Notes: generated from the letters alone by a model not told the origin. DNA of 64,000 nucleotides from Caldilineaceae bacterium (GCA_022842065.1 JALHQH010000022.1:62001-126000), one strand, 5' to 3'; numbered from the stretch's first letter, positions 51,118-60,845 are shown. Program-made: numbers and translations.

Positions 51118-52356
51118 TCAGTCATTGCGTACCTGCAACGATTGATACAGGTTTAGCGTCTGCGCATAATGGGAGGTAGCGTTATAGTGTTGTTCGACCT
51201 GCTGGCGCGCCTGCCGCCCCATTAGCTGCATCCGTGCCGGTTGATCAATGGCAGCTTGCATGGCCTGCGCAAGTTGGGTCGCATTCCCTGGTTCAAATAG
51301 TAAGCCAGAGGCGCCCTCTTGGACTAGTTCGGGAATACCGCCAATTTTTGCCCCAATCACAGGTGTAGCGCAGGCAAACGATTCAAGGACCGACATGGGG
51401 CAATTCTCATACCATTCAGAGGGGACAATCATACCGATCGCACGTTGGACAAGCGCCGTCAGCGCCGCTTGATCAAGATGACCCACCAGATGCACATGAT
51501 CCAGCTTGTGCTCGCTAATCGTTGCCCGCAACTCAGCTTCTAGCTCACCACCGCCAGCAATGTAAAGCTTTGCACCAGTAACCGAGCGCATTGCCGCCAA
51601 AAGGGTACGGACACCTTTGGTTTCGACCAAGCGACCGGCAAAAACAAAGTAGTTATCGGCTTCGTAGCAGGGCGTAAAGCGATCAACATGGATGAAATTA
51701 GGCAGATAGGCAACATGATTTTGAATCCCATGTTCGATCACCTTATCACGTAGGAAGCGGCTTGGCGCAATAAACGTATCAACATTGCGTTCATAGATTT
51801 GCAGCGCTTTGTGGCTATATGCCTCGATCCCGGCCAACAAACTAGCCGGCAAAGAATCACGTTTACAGCGACGCCGAACCACATTATAGTAACGGTGTCC
51901 TTTACATGCTTCGCACACTTCGCCCTGCGAGACAAAATTTGTATTCGGACAGACCAATTTATAGTCATGTAAGGTCTGCACCACGGGGATACCAGCCGCC
52001 TTTAGTGCCGGCAAAATTGAGGGCGATGTCTCATGGGCAATCCCATGCAGATGCGCAATATCCGGCTTCGTTGCGGCAATTAATTGCTCAATCTTTGCTT
52101 TTGCTTCCCTGGAATAGATGACGCGCTCGGCGAGTTGGACTTTACCGGTAATGCCAGCCGCGCGCCCCAACTGCGTGGGAAAATCCATGTAACTAATAAA
52201 ATAGTTAGCGTAGGGTGAAGGCAGATTTTGGGGATGCACCATGCTAAAGGGAATCACCTCATGGCCATTCGCTTCCAGCAGTGCCGATAGATCAAAGAAG
52301 CAGCGTTCAGCACCGCCACGCAAATAGAAAAAACTATTACACATGAGTATACGCAT
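51118..52356 (-). CDS. Glycosyltransferase family 4 with Cys-rich insert
   Basis: A 412-residue GT4 enzyme. It starts MRILMCNSFFYLRGGAERCFFDLSALLEANGHEVIPFSM. A mid-N-domain insert, LVCPNTNFVSQGEVCEACKG followed by RRRCKR, contains a four-cysteine cluster typical of one GT4 subgroup and possibly binds zinc. The C-domain has YFVFAGRLVETKGVRTLLAAMRSV, VHLVGHLDQAALTALVQRAIGMIVPSEWYENCPMSVLESFACATPVIGAKIGGIPELV. The ATG follows AGGGAT. It starts five bases after the stop codon of the sulfotransferase gene upstream, suggesting coupled action. Confidence 0.92.
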   Translation of the reverse strand: MRILMCNSFFYLRGGAERCFFDLSALLEANGHEVIPFSMVHPQNLPSPYANYFISYMDFPTQLGRAAGITGKVQLAERVIYSREAKAKIEQLIAATKPDIAHLHGIAHETSPSILPALKAAGIPVVQTLHDYKLVCPNTNFVSQGEVCEACKGHRYYNVVRRRCKRDSLPASLLAGIEAYSHKALQIYERNVDTFIAPSRFLRDKVIEHGIQNHVAYLPNFIHVDRFTPCYEADNYFVFAGRLVETKGVRTLLAAMRSVTGAKLYIAGGGELEAELRATISEHKLDHVHLVGHLDQAALTALVQRAIGMIVPSEWYENCPMSVLESFACATPVIGAKIGGIPELVQEGASGLLFEPGNATQLAQAMQAAIDQPARMQLMGRQARQQVEQHYNATSHYAQTLNLYQSLQVRND

Positions 52357-52361
52357 GGTGG

Positions 52362-53318
52362 CTATCCCTCAGCAATTCTGGCAGCAGCAACTGCCAGTGG
52401 TGGTGTCATGCCTGGGACCAGCACAGAATGCTGCCGCGCGATTTCATAGCAACCATCAAGTTTGGCGAGTAATTCTTGACAAAGTTCCTCAATCGGTGGT
52501 GATAGATTAATCTGTTTGCCGCGACTGACTGATTCGGCATGGACTTCGCAGATCACATGGTCACCTGGATAAGGTAGCCCAATAAAGCGATACATTTGTT
52601 CGGTTACCTGGCTGGGTGACATGACCCAGTCTTCGTATCGCCATAACATAATGCGTGGATTAAGATCAAGCGCCAATTCAAAGAAGATCCGATTACGTGC
52701 ATACCAAAATAGGGCAGCGGCATCATAAGGATTCATTTTTTCTGAAAAATATTTGCGCACAGTTTCCTGCACTGCGGCAGAAACGTGTTCGGAGCGCCAA
52801 TTATTTTGATCCCCAGCCACAATTGGGCGCAGATCATTGATGCCCACATCCATCCCAAAGGCTTGCATACTCGATATGGCAACGTCCTTATAATGCCGAT
52901 AAAGCCATAGTCCTTTGGCATTAGGGAAAAAGTCTAAAAATTTGGTTGCGGTTTGTGATTCAACCAACGGTTTCAAGACGATTAATGCGGCCTTATCTTT
53001 TGCAAACACAGCTTGCAGTTTAGCGAAAGCGTTGAGGCGCAATTTACGCCCAGGACTTTCGCGATCATCGGAAGATAAACGACTACTCTCACGATAGACC
53101 TTGACATTAAAATCACGAAAGAAGACTCGTGTCAACAAACTAGTGCCAGAGCGCTGACAGCCCCAAATCGCCAGAATCTGCTGTGTCGTTGGCGCTTTAG
53201 ATAAAGATTTTTGGTAAAGTTCCTTGCGCAGATAGATTGATACCAGCTCAAGCGTTACGTTGCGAATCCCTAAACGGGATTGAAGTCGTTTGATATTAGT
53301 TCCAAACATAGTAGTCAT
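52362..53318 (-). CDS. Sulfotransferase
   Basis: A 318-residue sulfotransferase. An N-terminal basic helix of about 45 residues comes before the PAPS loop ILAIWGCQRSGTSLLTRVFF. The 3'-phosphate segment is KGLWLYRHYKDVAISSMQAFG. WRYEDWVMSPSQVTEQMYRFIGLPY matches the C-terminal helix, and SRGKQINLSPPIEELCQELL follows. The start is ATG 53318; the preceding in-frame TTG lies inside the upstream gene. It starts four bases after the upstream glycosyltransferase stop and ends five bases before the next glycosyltransferase, so it is embedded in a tightly coupled GT-sulfotransferase-GT unit. Confidence 0.9.
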   Translation of the reverse strand: MTTMFGTNIKRLQSRLGIRNVTLELVSIYLRKELYQKSLSKAPTTQQILAIWGCQRSGTSLLTRVFFRDFNVKVYRESSRLSSDDRESPGRKLRLNAFAKLQAVFAKDKAALIVLKPLVESQTATKFLDFFPNAKGLWLYRHYKDVAISSMQAFGMDVGINDLRPIVAGDQNNWRSEHVSAAVQETVRKYFSEKMNPYDAAALFWYARNRIFFELALDLNPRIMLWRYEDWVMSPSQVTEQMYRFIGLPYPGDHVICEVHAESVSRGKQINLSPPIEELCQELLAKLDGCYEIARQHSVLVPGMTPPLAVAAARIAEG

Positions 53319-53322
53319 CAAC

Positions 53323-54522
53323 CTATCGTCCAATGGCAACTTTATGTTTCTTGGGTAAATTGTATTCTATACCTAAAAACAACGCGTCACTTAACTTTTG
53401 AGCAGCTGCTGCCCACGACCAATGGTTAGCAACACTCGCTGCTTCGTCCCCCAATGTGGCTAAGTGCTGGCGTTGCTGCCATAATTGCTGCAACGCCAGC
53501 AATAAATCGGCTTCAGTAGGGCTATCTGCCCAAAAGGCGTAATGCCCCTTTCCAACCACATCGGTATGGCAGACATTACGCGTAGATAAAATCGGCATAC
53601 CAGCCGCCAAATATTCAAACAGCTTCACAGGACTCGATGCTTGATATTTGAGATCATCCTGGCTGGGCAGCGAAGTAACCCCAACATGGGCTTGCGCCAG
53701 TAAAGTCGGCACAACGGTATGGGAAACCGGTGCCATGACCACAACCGCGCCATTACTTGTGTCGGCAAACTCGGTCAGCAAGGCACGCATCTTGCCATCC
53801 CCATAAAGTGAGAGTCGCAAGTTCATCCCTTGTGCATTGGCGCGCACAACTGCACGGCTAAGTGGCAGCAAATTACGTTTTTCGACAAAACTGCCGATAT
53901 AAATAAGTTCAACTGGCCCATTTGCAGCTGGCCATGTCCGTTCGCGACGGGCAGGCGCAAAGTTAGCAACATCTACCCCAGAAGGCCAAAAGCCCAGCCG
54001 TTGCGCTGTCGGAATCGCCACTAAATCGGCCATACGCTTGGTAATGGCAGTCTGGCCATCGGCCCAACGCCGTGCTAGCCCAAAAACAACGTTGTGGAAG
54101 AACCAAAGCCGCACACGCACACGCCAACTTGCGGGTAGCAGATCAGCCAAGTCGCGTGTATCCATCACAAATAATGGTCGTTTCTGCCATAAAATTGCCC
54201 TGAGCCAGCGCACTGGCAATAACCAAATCAGCGAAATCTGATCAAATAGCACAATATCAACATTGCGCCAGACGCGTAACAAAAAGCAGATCACATAAAA
54301 ATGGTAAATGAGTCGCCCGACCAAATAGAGATTGGGACGCGGCAGACAGATGACATCAATACCGCGAACAGAGGTAAGACTACGTGGCCCAACCCCGATC
54401 AAAGCCACCTGCCAACCAAGCGCACGCAAATGTGCAGTGGTATCTAACCAAGTCGCCGCATCTAATGTGCGATCCGGCATAATGGATGAAACCCATACCA
54501 AAGATGGCTTTTTGTCAGTCAT
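53323..54522 (-). CDS. Glycosyltransferase family 4
   Basis: A 399-residue GT-B enzyme. LVWVSSIMPDRTLDAATWLDTTAHLRALGWQVALIGVG opens the N-domain. A membrane-associating hydrophobic/basic segment follows (LVGRLIYHFYVICFLLRVWRNVDIVLFDQISLIWLLPVRWLRAILWQKR). The C-domain shows ELIYIGSFVEKRNLLPLSRAVVRAN and VKLFEYLAAGMPILSTRNVCHTD with the E-x-x-A-x-G-x-P pattern. The frame is open far upstream into the next gene, but ATG 54522 (MTDKKPSLVW), with TTGGAA before it, is preferred; ATG 54549 is an alternative. It adds a sugar to the repeat unit. Confidence 0.88.
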   Translation of the reverse strand: MTDKKPSLVWVSSIMPDRTLDAATWLDTTAHLRALGWQVALIGVGPRSLTSVRGIDVICLPRPNLYLVGRLIYHFYVICFLLRVWRNVDIVLFDQISLIWLLPVRWLRAILWQKRPLFVMDTRDLADLLPASWRVRVRLWFFHNVVFGLARRWADGQTAITKRMADLVAIPTAQRLGFWPSGVDVANFAPARRERTWPAANGPVELIYIGSFVEKRNLLPLSRAVVRANAQGMNLRLSLYGDGKMRALLTEFADTSNGAVVVMAPVSHTVVPTLLAQAHVGVTSLPSQDDLKYQASSPVKLFEYLAAGMPILSTRNVCHTDVVGKGHYAFWADSPTEADLLLALQQLWQQRQHLATLGDEAASVANHWSWAAAAQKLSDALFLGIEYNLPKKHKVAIGR

Positions 54523-54538
54523 GTCAAGTTCCAATGAC

Positions 54539-55918
54539 TTATTTTTCATAGACAAGTCGGTCGCAACGGCGCGCATAAAAAACATAGCCAATGGCAATCC
54601 AATAGAGCAGCATTGTCTCCCGATACCAAAGCACTGGTTTATACCAGAGCCATAAAGGCCACAGTAGCGTAAAAATGAAGAGCGCCACACGTAATTCAGT
54701 GGTCGGTGAATTCTTATATTTTTGCATGTCCATTAGCAAGTGGTAGTTTAATAGAGCCATAAAGAATGCCATGATAACAACACCCAGTAGCCCCATCTCT
54801 TCCAAAAGAACCATGATGCCTGTTCCCGTGGTGAAACCTAATCCATCCTGCTCAAAAGCAATACCAACCAGGCCCAGGGAGCGGCTCTCCGTTTTTGCAC
54901 CTAAGCCAAGTCCAAAAAATAAAACGGTTGGATCGGGATGGGTCCAAATAAAGTTCCACCCATATTCCATGGCAAAAGTACGCCCGATCTTATAGTCCAC
55001 GCGGAAGTCATTTACAGAGCCGGCATCACGTACATGGGAATTGTAATTTTCACTGGTTTCTTCATCGAAGAAGAATTGTTCAAGTGGCCGTCGGTCTGCG
55101 GCTGGCACCAGCAGATTATAAGCAGCGAAGAAGAGGAGCAACCCAGCAAGAAACAAACCCAGATAAGGCATCAATTTCCATAATTTGCCGCCTAGTATAA
55201 GATATAGTGCGGCAGCAATACCGACCATCAATGGTGAAGCAACGGCAAAAATTTTATTTTCTGCAAAAACGCTAGAACCAAGACCAAGCACAAACGCAAT
55301 CATAAAGGAGCGCCAATCACCAGTCGCAACGCCATGCCCCAATGTAAAACTAATGGTGATCACACAGAACATCAGCAAGGGAGAAACCCCGAAATAGCCA
55401 AAGCTGCCAGCAAGGCTATCCCCAATCGGTTCCCCAGTCGCATATTGGAAAAGTTGTATAACTAGCTCAAAGGCAAGAATGATGACACAAAGGCGGCGCA
55501 GGCGCGCCGGAAATTCATCTGGCCAGTGCGGGTTAAGATAAGCATAAACGGCAAACAGCGGCAATTGAAAGGTACGCCACCCCCCCCACAACGTAGTTGC
55601 AATTGATTGTCCCTGTAAAGTTGCCTGTGTAATTGTGATCAGGGATATACCCATAATCAGCCAAAACCCCAAAGGAAATCGATCAAACACAAACATTCGC
55701 AACAACAGGACACCGGTTACAACGATAACGGCCAGATCAGGCAACCACCGAATCTGTGAAGGCAAAAATCCCTTCCAGATGAGAAATGGCATCAGTAACT
55801 CACTAAAAAAAATGAGATATATCAACCAATTAACCTGGGGTGAAGCCATCGTTATTGGTGGCTTTGCCGATGGCAGCACAGGCCACGTTGCTGGTGTCGA
55901 AAATGTAAGTTTAGTCAT
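54539..55918 (-). CDS. O-antigen polymerase/ligase-like membrane protein (Wzy-type)
   Basis: A 459-residue protein with about ten to twelve hydrophobic segments and a large outside loop between residues of about 260 and 370 (LVPAADRRPLEQFFFDEETSENYNSHVRDAGSVNDFRVDYK), the layout of Wzy polymerases and WaaL ligases. FFGLGLGAKTE followed by GTGIMVLLEEMGLLGVVIMAFFMALL is the usual C-terminal pattern of these families. It would join repeat units on the outer face of the membrane. The start is ATG 55918 with GTGGAT upstream. It lies between a sulfotransferase and a glycosyltransferase in one run. Polymerase is more likely than ligase, because a flippase and Wzz-like protein are present. Confidence 0.85.
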   Translation of the reverse strand: MTKLTFSTPATWPVLPSAKPPITMASPQVNWLIYLIFFSELLMPFLIWKGFLPSQIRWLPDLAVIVVTGVLLLRMFVFDRFPLGFWLIMGISLITITQATLQGQSIATTLWGGWRTFQLPLFAVYAYLNPHWPDEFPARLRRLCVIILAFELVIQLFQYATGEPIGDSLAGSFGYFGVSPLLMFCVITISFTLGHGVATGDWRSFMIAFVLGLGSSVFAENKIFAVASPLMVGIAAALYLILGGKLWKLMPYLGLFLAGLLLFFAAYNLLVPAADRRPLEQFFFDEETSENYNSHVRDAGSVNDFRVDYKIGRTFAMEYGWNFIWTHPDPTVLFFGLGLGAKTESRSLGLVGIAFEQDGLGFTTGTGIMVLLEEMGLLGVVIMAFFMALLNYHLLMDMQKYKNSPTTELRVALFIFTLLWPLWLWYKPVLWYRETMLLYWIAIGYVFYARRCDRLVYEK

Positions 55919-55950
55919 TATCCACAAGGAAATTGGCTTGAATGCGTAGG

Positions 55951-56955
55951 TCAATATCGTTGAATCGAGACATAGCGTATCCCCTCAAAGAAGCGTGCGC
56001 TCAACTTGCGTAAAATATTCCGTTTTGCGCCATAGCGACTCAGGGCTAAAATGCCTTGGGTACTGATGTCAATTGTGCGCCAGTAGTTTCGCATAATCGC
56101 TGGTGGATTGTGATCGCTAGTGGCATTGGTTGGGTTGTAGTCTAAATCCGCTAAAAGTGCCCCCCCAATCTTTTCTAGATCAGCGATCTGGCGCGTTGAG
56201 AAATATTCCTTCCATTTTTGGCCAGTAGCAACGATCGTGCCCGTTTTACTTTGGGCGCGATTTGCCGACAACGAGTTCACAAATGGCATGGAAGATTGTA
56301 ATAGCTGCGGCTGATAGTCAATACCGATAAAGGCACAAATCTGTTGCATTGTTTCTTCAGGAGCGCCGGTGAGTTCTTCATACTTTACTTCAAAATAGCG
56401 TTCGCTACCTAACTTTTTGCCATCTTCACGTCCTTGCTTGACCACTTGTTTCCAACGATACATAGCAAGGTATGGATTTTTGTGCCAACGCCGTTGATTA
56501 GATTGAGCCACATCACGCCCATCGCGATAGATATGGATAAACTTTGCGGTGGGCATTTGCGCGATAATTTGCGGCATGAATTGTACATTCATGGGCGATT
56601 TTTCGATCCAACGCTGTTTACCACGTCGTTCAGCTAGCCTGCGATAAACCGCGTCCACAACACCATATAATGTGGGCTCAGCTACATCTGCTACGGATAG
56701 CTTTTGCTTTCCAAGCAATGTTTTGACGACATAAAATCCACAAAAGGTGTCCAGTAATCGTTGTAAATTTTTGGTTACTTTTAGATCGCCAAAATCGTCA
56801 AGCCGTTCAATTAACCAGGGCACCATGCGCGTTTCCCGGGGAAAAGCATAAAGCGCCGGTGAGTTCTCTAAACAATCTGCCAACATGGTAGTGCCGGACC
56901 CATTCATGCCGACAATAAAGATAGGCCCTTGTTGTTGATGCTTTATGGTTGTCAT
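55951..56955 (-). CDS. Sulfotransferase
   Basis: A 334-residue sulfotransferase. The PAPS loop is FIVGMNGSGTTMLADCLENS. KQRWIEKSPMNVQFMPQIIAQMPTAKFIHIYRDGRDVAQSNQRRW provides the Lys-Ser-Pro and the 3'-phosphate-binding Arg and Ser. FEVKYEELTGAPEETMQQICAFIGIDY gives the C-terminal helix. This is a Sulfotransfer_3-type enzyme, nearest in pattern to 45864-46988 though divergent. ATG 56955 is used; an in-frame TTG precedes it. It lies 22 bases after the BY-kinase-like gene stop and 32 bases before the polymerase start. Confidence 0.92.
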   Translation of the reverse strand: MTTIKHQQQGPIFIVGMNGSGTTMLADCLENSPALYAFPRETRMVPWLIERLDDFGDLKVTKNLQRLLDTFCGFYVVKTLLGKQKLSVADVAEPTLYGVVDAVYRRLAERRGKQRWIEKSPMNVQFMPQIIAQMPTAKFIHIYRDGRDVAQSNQRRWHKNPYLAMYRWKQVVKQGREDGKKLGSERYFEVKYEELTGAPEETMQQICAFIGIDYQPQLLQSSMPFVNSLSANRAQSKTGTIVATGQKWKEYFSTRQIADLEKIGGALLADLDYNPTNATSDHNPPAIMRNYWRTIDISTQGILALSRYGAKRNILRKLSARFFEGIRYVSIQRY

Positions 56956-56977
56956 CAATTTTCGTCCATTTCTCTGA

Positions 56978-58501
56978 TCAATTTACCACAAGCCCAATCG
57001 CTTTGGCATCAACATTGTTTAATTGCCGGAGTGCACCATGTAATGTATCCCGTTGTGCCTGTTGACGTGACACTACAAAGACAATTTCATCGACCAAAGG
57101 GGCAAGGACCATCGCATCAGTCACATTTTTTAACGCCGGTGTATCGAGCAGCACAATATCGTACTCTTGGCGCAACTGCTTTAAGATTGCCACCATCGTT
57201 GGCGAGCCAAGCAGATCAGCCCCCTGGTTCAGGCGATCCACTAATCCGGCCGGCAACAGCGCATGTGAACCATTGGGGGCCGATAATAGTTGCCGGCCAC
57301 TCGTAATAATTGATAGACGCGCGGTTTGGGTCGACTGCACCGTGCCGACCACTGTACTTTGCCCCATGAGAATTTCAGTAAGCCCAACATCGTTGGGCAG
57401 TTCGAAAAATTGATGGAGAGCTGGCTGATGAATGTTACAATCGATCAGGATGACGCGGCGCCCCGATTGGGCCATCGTTACCCCTAAATTAACAGCGACC
57501 GTCGATTTGCCTTCTCGATCAGCTGCGCTGGTGACCATAATTACTTTGGGTGGCGCTTCGGCGTGGGGCACCAGCACATTGACCCGTAGACGCCGAAATG
57601 CTTCTAATTGTGGCCGATGCCCATTTGTAGAGTGGACAACGCGCAATGGTTCTCTGGTGCGCGGAATCTCGCCAATGATGTTCACCTGGGCAGCGGCCTC
57701 GATTTGCTCTTTGGAATAAAGGCGCTTGTCCAAATTGTCCACCAAAAAAGCAATGGCGATCCCACTAAAGAGACCGATCAGCACCCCTAACGCCAAATTG
57801 ATATCCTGGCGGGGTGAAGCCGGGCGCCGGGGCAGATTCGCCGGCTCAACAATATAGATCGCATTGGCACGCAAGGCTTCGTTAACGCGTGCGGTTTCAT
57901 ATTGTTCGAGTAAGGTAGAGTAAGTGCGTTCTTTTAACTCGATTGATTGTTGTGCGGCATTTAATTGACCATCGGTCGTCGCCGGATCGTTGACTAAACG
58001 CTCATAGTCAGCACGTACAGCAGCCAGCTCTTGATCAACCTGCTGCAGTTGGCGTTGCAAAATCTCTTGCATCGTCTGGCCACCGCCAGTAAACTGTTGC
58101 TGACTTTCGCGGATGATTACCGCGGCAGTTGCCCCAGCCACATCCTGCGCAATGGTCGGGGTGGTCGCTTCCGCTTGGATCCGCATCAACTCGGTGCCAC
58201 GCACAACCGTTACAGCAATATTTGGCTGCTCTTGTAAATTCAGGAGCGTCATTACTTCAGCGCGGACACTAGCCCCACTAACAATTGATGAGTAAGTACT
58301 CATCAGCAATTGCGTATAGTTTGTATCAGGACGGCCACCTAACTCACTCCCAATCGTAACCACGCGCAGCGTGATGGTCGATACATACATCGGTGTGGCA
58401 AGATAGGTAGAGACCAAGGCTGCGCCGGTAACCACCAACGTCACCAACAGGACAATCCATTTTCTACGCCATAAGATATTGAGATAGGTCTGTAATTCCA
58501 T
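56978..58501 (-). CDS. Wzz/BY-kinase-like polysaccharide chain-length protein lacking a Tyr-rich tail
   Basis: A 507-residue membrane protein controlling polysaccharide length or export. A Wzz domain spans about 1-225, with membrane segments at about 15-36 and 233-254 and a coiled coil between about 140 and 210. A cytoplasmic ATPase follows: Walker A SAADREGKST (Lys332), Walker A' VILIDCNIHQP (Asp354) and Walker B IVLLDTP (Asp453). The usual Walker A' reads IDADLRRP, so it is altered here. The protein stops at KAIGLVVN with no tyrosine cluster; its last Tyr is residue 448. Autophosphorylation is therefore doubtful. Its ATG directly follows the upstream stop (TAAATG). Confidence 0.9.
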   Translation of the reverse strand: MELQTYLNILWRRKWIVLLVTLVVTGAALVSTYLATPMYVSTITLRVVTIGSELGGRPDTNYTQLLMSTYSSIVSGASVRAEVMTLLNLQEQPNIAVTVVRGTELMRIQAEATTPTIAQDVAGATAAVIIRESQQQFTGGGQTMQEILQRQLQQVDQELAAVRADYERLVNDPATTDGQLNAAQQSIELKERTYSTLLEQYETARVNEALRANAIYIVEPANLPRRPASPRQDINLALGVLIGLFSGIAIAFLVDNLDKRLYSKEQIEAAAQVNIIGEIPRTREPLRVVHSTNGHRPQLEAFRRLRVNVLVPHAEAPPKVIMVTSAADREGKSTVAVNLGVTMAQSGRRVILIDCNIHQPALHQFFELPNDVGLTEILMGQSTVVGTVQSTQTARLSIITSGRQLLSAPNGSHALLPAGLVDRLNQGADLLGSPTMVAILKQLRQEYDIVLLDTPALKNVTDAMVLAPLVDEIVFVVSRQQAQRDTLHGALRQLNNVDAKAIGLVVN

Positions 58502-59647
58502 TTAGATACTCATTGTTTGCGGCATGAATAGCAACGATGCTTCCGTAACAGGAAAAAACTTACGAATCTGTTCTGTTATATACGCAACCGCTTCATTCGT
58601 CAACTCAGGGAAGATGGGTAATGACAAAATATTTTCGGACAGCTGTTCCGCCACCGGGAAATCCCCAGGGCGATAATTCAATTCAGCATAAGCCGGCTGC
58701 AGGTGGATCGGCTTGGGGTAATGCAAGCCGGTGGCCACACCGGCGGCCGTCAACTGTTTTTGCAACGCGTCACGGTTTTCGGTCTGGATCACATACAGGT
58801 GATAGACTGGTTCGATAGCGGCGGGGGTAAAGGGGGTTACCAGCGGCAGCCCTTGCAAACCGTCAGTAAAGCCGGCGGCGACACGGCGGCGTTCAGCATT
58901 CCACCCATCCAGGTAAGGCAGTTTGACGCGCAACACAGCGGCTTGTAGCGTATCCAACCGGCGATTAAAGCCTTTGATTTCATGGTTATATTTGACGCGT
59001 TGGCCCAAGTTGCGTAACAGGCGAATCTTGTCGGCAACATCAGGATCATTGGTCACCACGGCACCACCATCACCATAGGCCCCGAGATTTTTGCCCGGAT
59101 AAAAGCTAAAGCCGGCGGCATCCCCCAGCGAGCCAACTCGCCGTCCCTTATAGTAGCCGCCATGACCTTGGGCAGCGTCTTCGATCACGCGCAGGCCATG
59201 TTCACGCGCGATGGCCATAATTGGATCCATATCAGCCGGCTGACCGTAGAGATGGACAGGCATGATCGCGCGCGTGTTAGGCGTAATCGCGGCGGCCAAT
59301 TTCATCGGATCCAGATTATAAGTGGCTGAATCGGCATCCACCAATACCGGTGTCGCCCCACAGTTAGAGATCGCAAGCACGGTCGCCACAAAGGTATTGG
59401 CCGGTGCAATTACTTCGTCACCGGGGCCAATCTCATAAGCCCGCAAGATTAATTCCAGGGCAGAGTAGCCGGAATCCACGCCAATGGCGTAGTCAACATC
59501 ACAGTAGTGGGCAAATTCTTCTTCAAATGCATCGACCGCGTGGCCAAGAATAAAATCAGTATTTTGCAAAACTTGCATAATCGCGGCGTTTACTTCGCCT
59601 TCAATGGCGCGATATTGTGCTTTAAGATCAACAAATGGAATGTTCAT
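58502..59647 (-). CDS. DegT/DnrJ/EryC1/StrS aminotransferase
   Basis: A 381-residue PLP-dependent sugar aminotransferase that installs an amino group on a keto-sugar nucleotide. [19 protein letters not shown] is the typical start. [14 protein letters not shown] is the phosphate-binding region. [11 protein letters not shown] gives the ring-stacking Asp157, and [16 protein letters not shown] gives the PLP-binding Lys186. [17 protein letters not shown] and the C-terminal VYHLYVIQ segment are intact. The start is ATG 59647; the open frame extends upstream without a better site. It lies next to a Gfo/Idh/MocA oxidoreductase, a pairing typical for 3-amino-3-deoxy or 2,3-diamino uronic sugars (as in WlbA/WlbC routes); the acetyltransferase is not seen. 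Confidence 0.93.
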   Translation of the reverse strand: MNIPFVDLKAQYRAIEGEVNAAIMQVLQNTDFILGHAVDAFEEEFAHYCDVDYAIGVDSGYSALELILRAYEIGPGDEVIAPANTFVATVLAISNCGATPVLVDADSATYNLDPMKLAAAITPNTRAIMPVHLYGQPADMDPIMAIAREHGLRVIEDAAQGHGGYYKGRRVGSLGDAAGFSFYPGKNLGAYGDGGAVVTNDPDVADKIRLLRNLGQRVKYNHEIKGFNRRLDTLQAAVLRVKLPYLDGWNAERRRVAAGFTDGLQGLPLVTPFTPAAIEPVYHLYVIQTENRDALQKQLTAAGVATGLHYPKPIHLQPAYAELNYRPGDFPVAEQLSENILSLPIFPELTNEAVAYITEQIRKFFPVTEASLLFMPQTMSI

Positions 59648-59779
59648 CGTTTTATAATCCATCTTTTTTGGATAGTATATCGAGACAGGATAGATGCCAA
59701 CGAGGTCCGGTAAACAAGCGAAATTCAACCTTTTGGCAAAAATTGAACTTCGGCAAGTTGTACCATTTATCGCACTAGC

Positions 59780-60841
59780 TTAGGCCAGTACAGTGGGTAA
59801 TGCAGTCCCATTCATGGTGAAATGCGGTTTAAATTCATGCAGTCCACCACCATTACGCAGCGACTTTTGCGCGGCTTCGACAATTTCAACCACCCGCAGC
59901 CCACTATAGCCATCCGTTAGTGGCTGCTTACCTTCGCGGATCGAGTCGAGAAAATGAGCACATTCGACCCGTAGTGGTTCTTCAAAACGAATATAAGGGC
60001 TAACAATATCACCATAATGATAGGCAAACTGAAACTCGCCAAAGGTATCTGTATGGCGAATCGCCTTCACGCCTTTGTCATAGACCTTGAGCTTCTCTTG
60101 CGGTTCAACATCATCATAGATTACCATTTTTTTGCTACCAACCACGGTAATCCGCCGCGTCTTACACGGATCCAGCCAACTCATCCGAATATGCGCCATT
60201 ACATTGTTAGAAAAGCGCATAGTCATGTAGGCAACATCTTCGATCCCATCCTGCACACAAGCTGTGCCCTGCGCTGCGACCCCGATCGGCATCTCGCCCA
60301 GCAGGTGAAGCAGAATGGAAATATCATGGGGTGCCAAATCCCAGATCACATTTAAATGGGAATTAAAGAGCCCCAAACTAACACGCACCGCATCAATATA
60401 TTGAATCTCGCCTAGTTCGCCGCTATCGATCATCTGCTTTAGCACGCGTACGGCGGGGTTATATTCAAATGTATGACCAACCATCAACACACGATCCTGT
60501 GCTTCCGCAATACGGATGAGATCACAGGCATCGGGACTGTTGAGGGTCAATGGTTTTTCGACCAGGACATGTAACCCATGTTCTAAGCAGTTACGTACAA
60601 TCCGGTGATGGGTGTGGGGTGGGGTCGCCACAACAACGGCATCCAATCCACAATTAAATAGCTCTTCATAGTTACGTGTTGCCAATTTAATCTGTGGATA
60701 ACGCTCTTGCACATGTTTTAGCCGAGCTTCGTCCAAGTCGGCAACAGCATAGAGTTCAGAGCCGGGAAGTTCGACAAAGTTGCGGATAAGATTCGGTCCC
60801 CAATATCCATAACCGACTGCACCGACCTTTAACTTTTGCAT
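59780..60841 (-). CDS. Gfo/Idh/MocA family oxidoreductase
   Basis: A 353-residue NAD(P)-dependent sugar oxidoreductase. VGAVGYGYWGPNLIRNF is the Rossmann fingerprint (Gly7, Gly10, Gly12). HVLVEKPLTLN carries the conserved Glu-Lys-Pro (residues 95-97). IWDLAPHDISILLHLLGEMP contains the His-Asp pattern of the active site. It resembles the WlbA-type enzymes that oxidise C3 of UDP-GlcNAcA before transamination by a DegT enzyme, which is encoded next. It starts five bases after the sugar-transferase stop. The substrate remains an inference. Confidence 0.9.
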   Translation of the reverse strand: MQKLKVGAVGYGYWGPNLIRNFVELPGSELYAVADLDEARLKHVQERYPQIKLATRNYEELFNCGLDAVVVATPPHTHHRIVRNCLEHGLHVLVEKPLTLNSPDACDLIRIAEAQDRVLMVGHTFEYNPAVRVLKQMIDSGELGEIQYIDAVRVSLGLFNSHLNVIWDLAPHDISILLHLLGEMPIGVAAQGTACVQDGIEDVAYMTMRFSNNVMAHIRMSWLDPCKTRRITVVGSKKMVIYDDVEPQEKLKVYDKGVKAIRHTDTFGEFQFAYHYGDIVSPYIRFEEPLRVECAHFLDSIREGKQPLTDGYSGLRVVEIVEAAQKSLRNGGGLHEFKPHFTMNGTALPTVLA

Positions 60842-60845
60842 CAGC

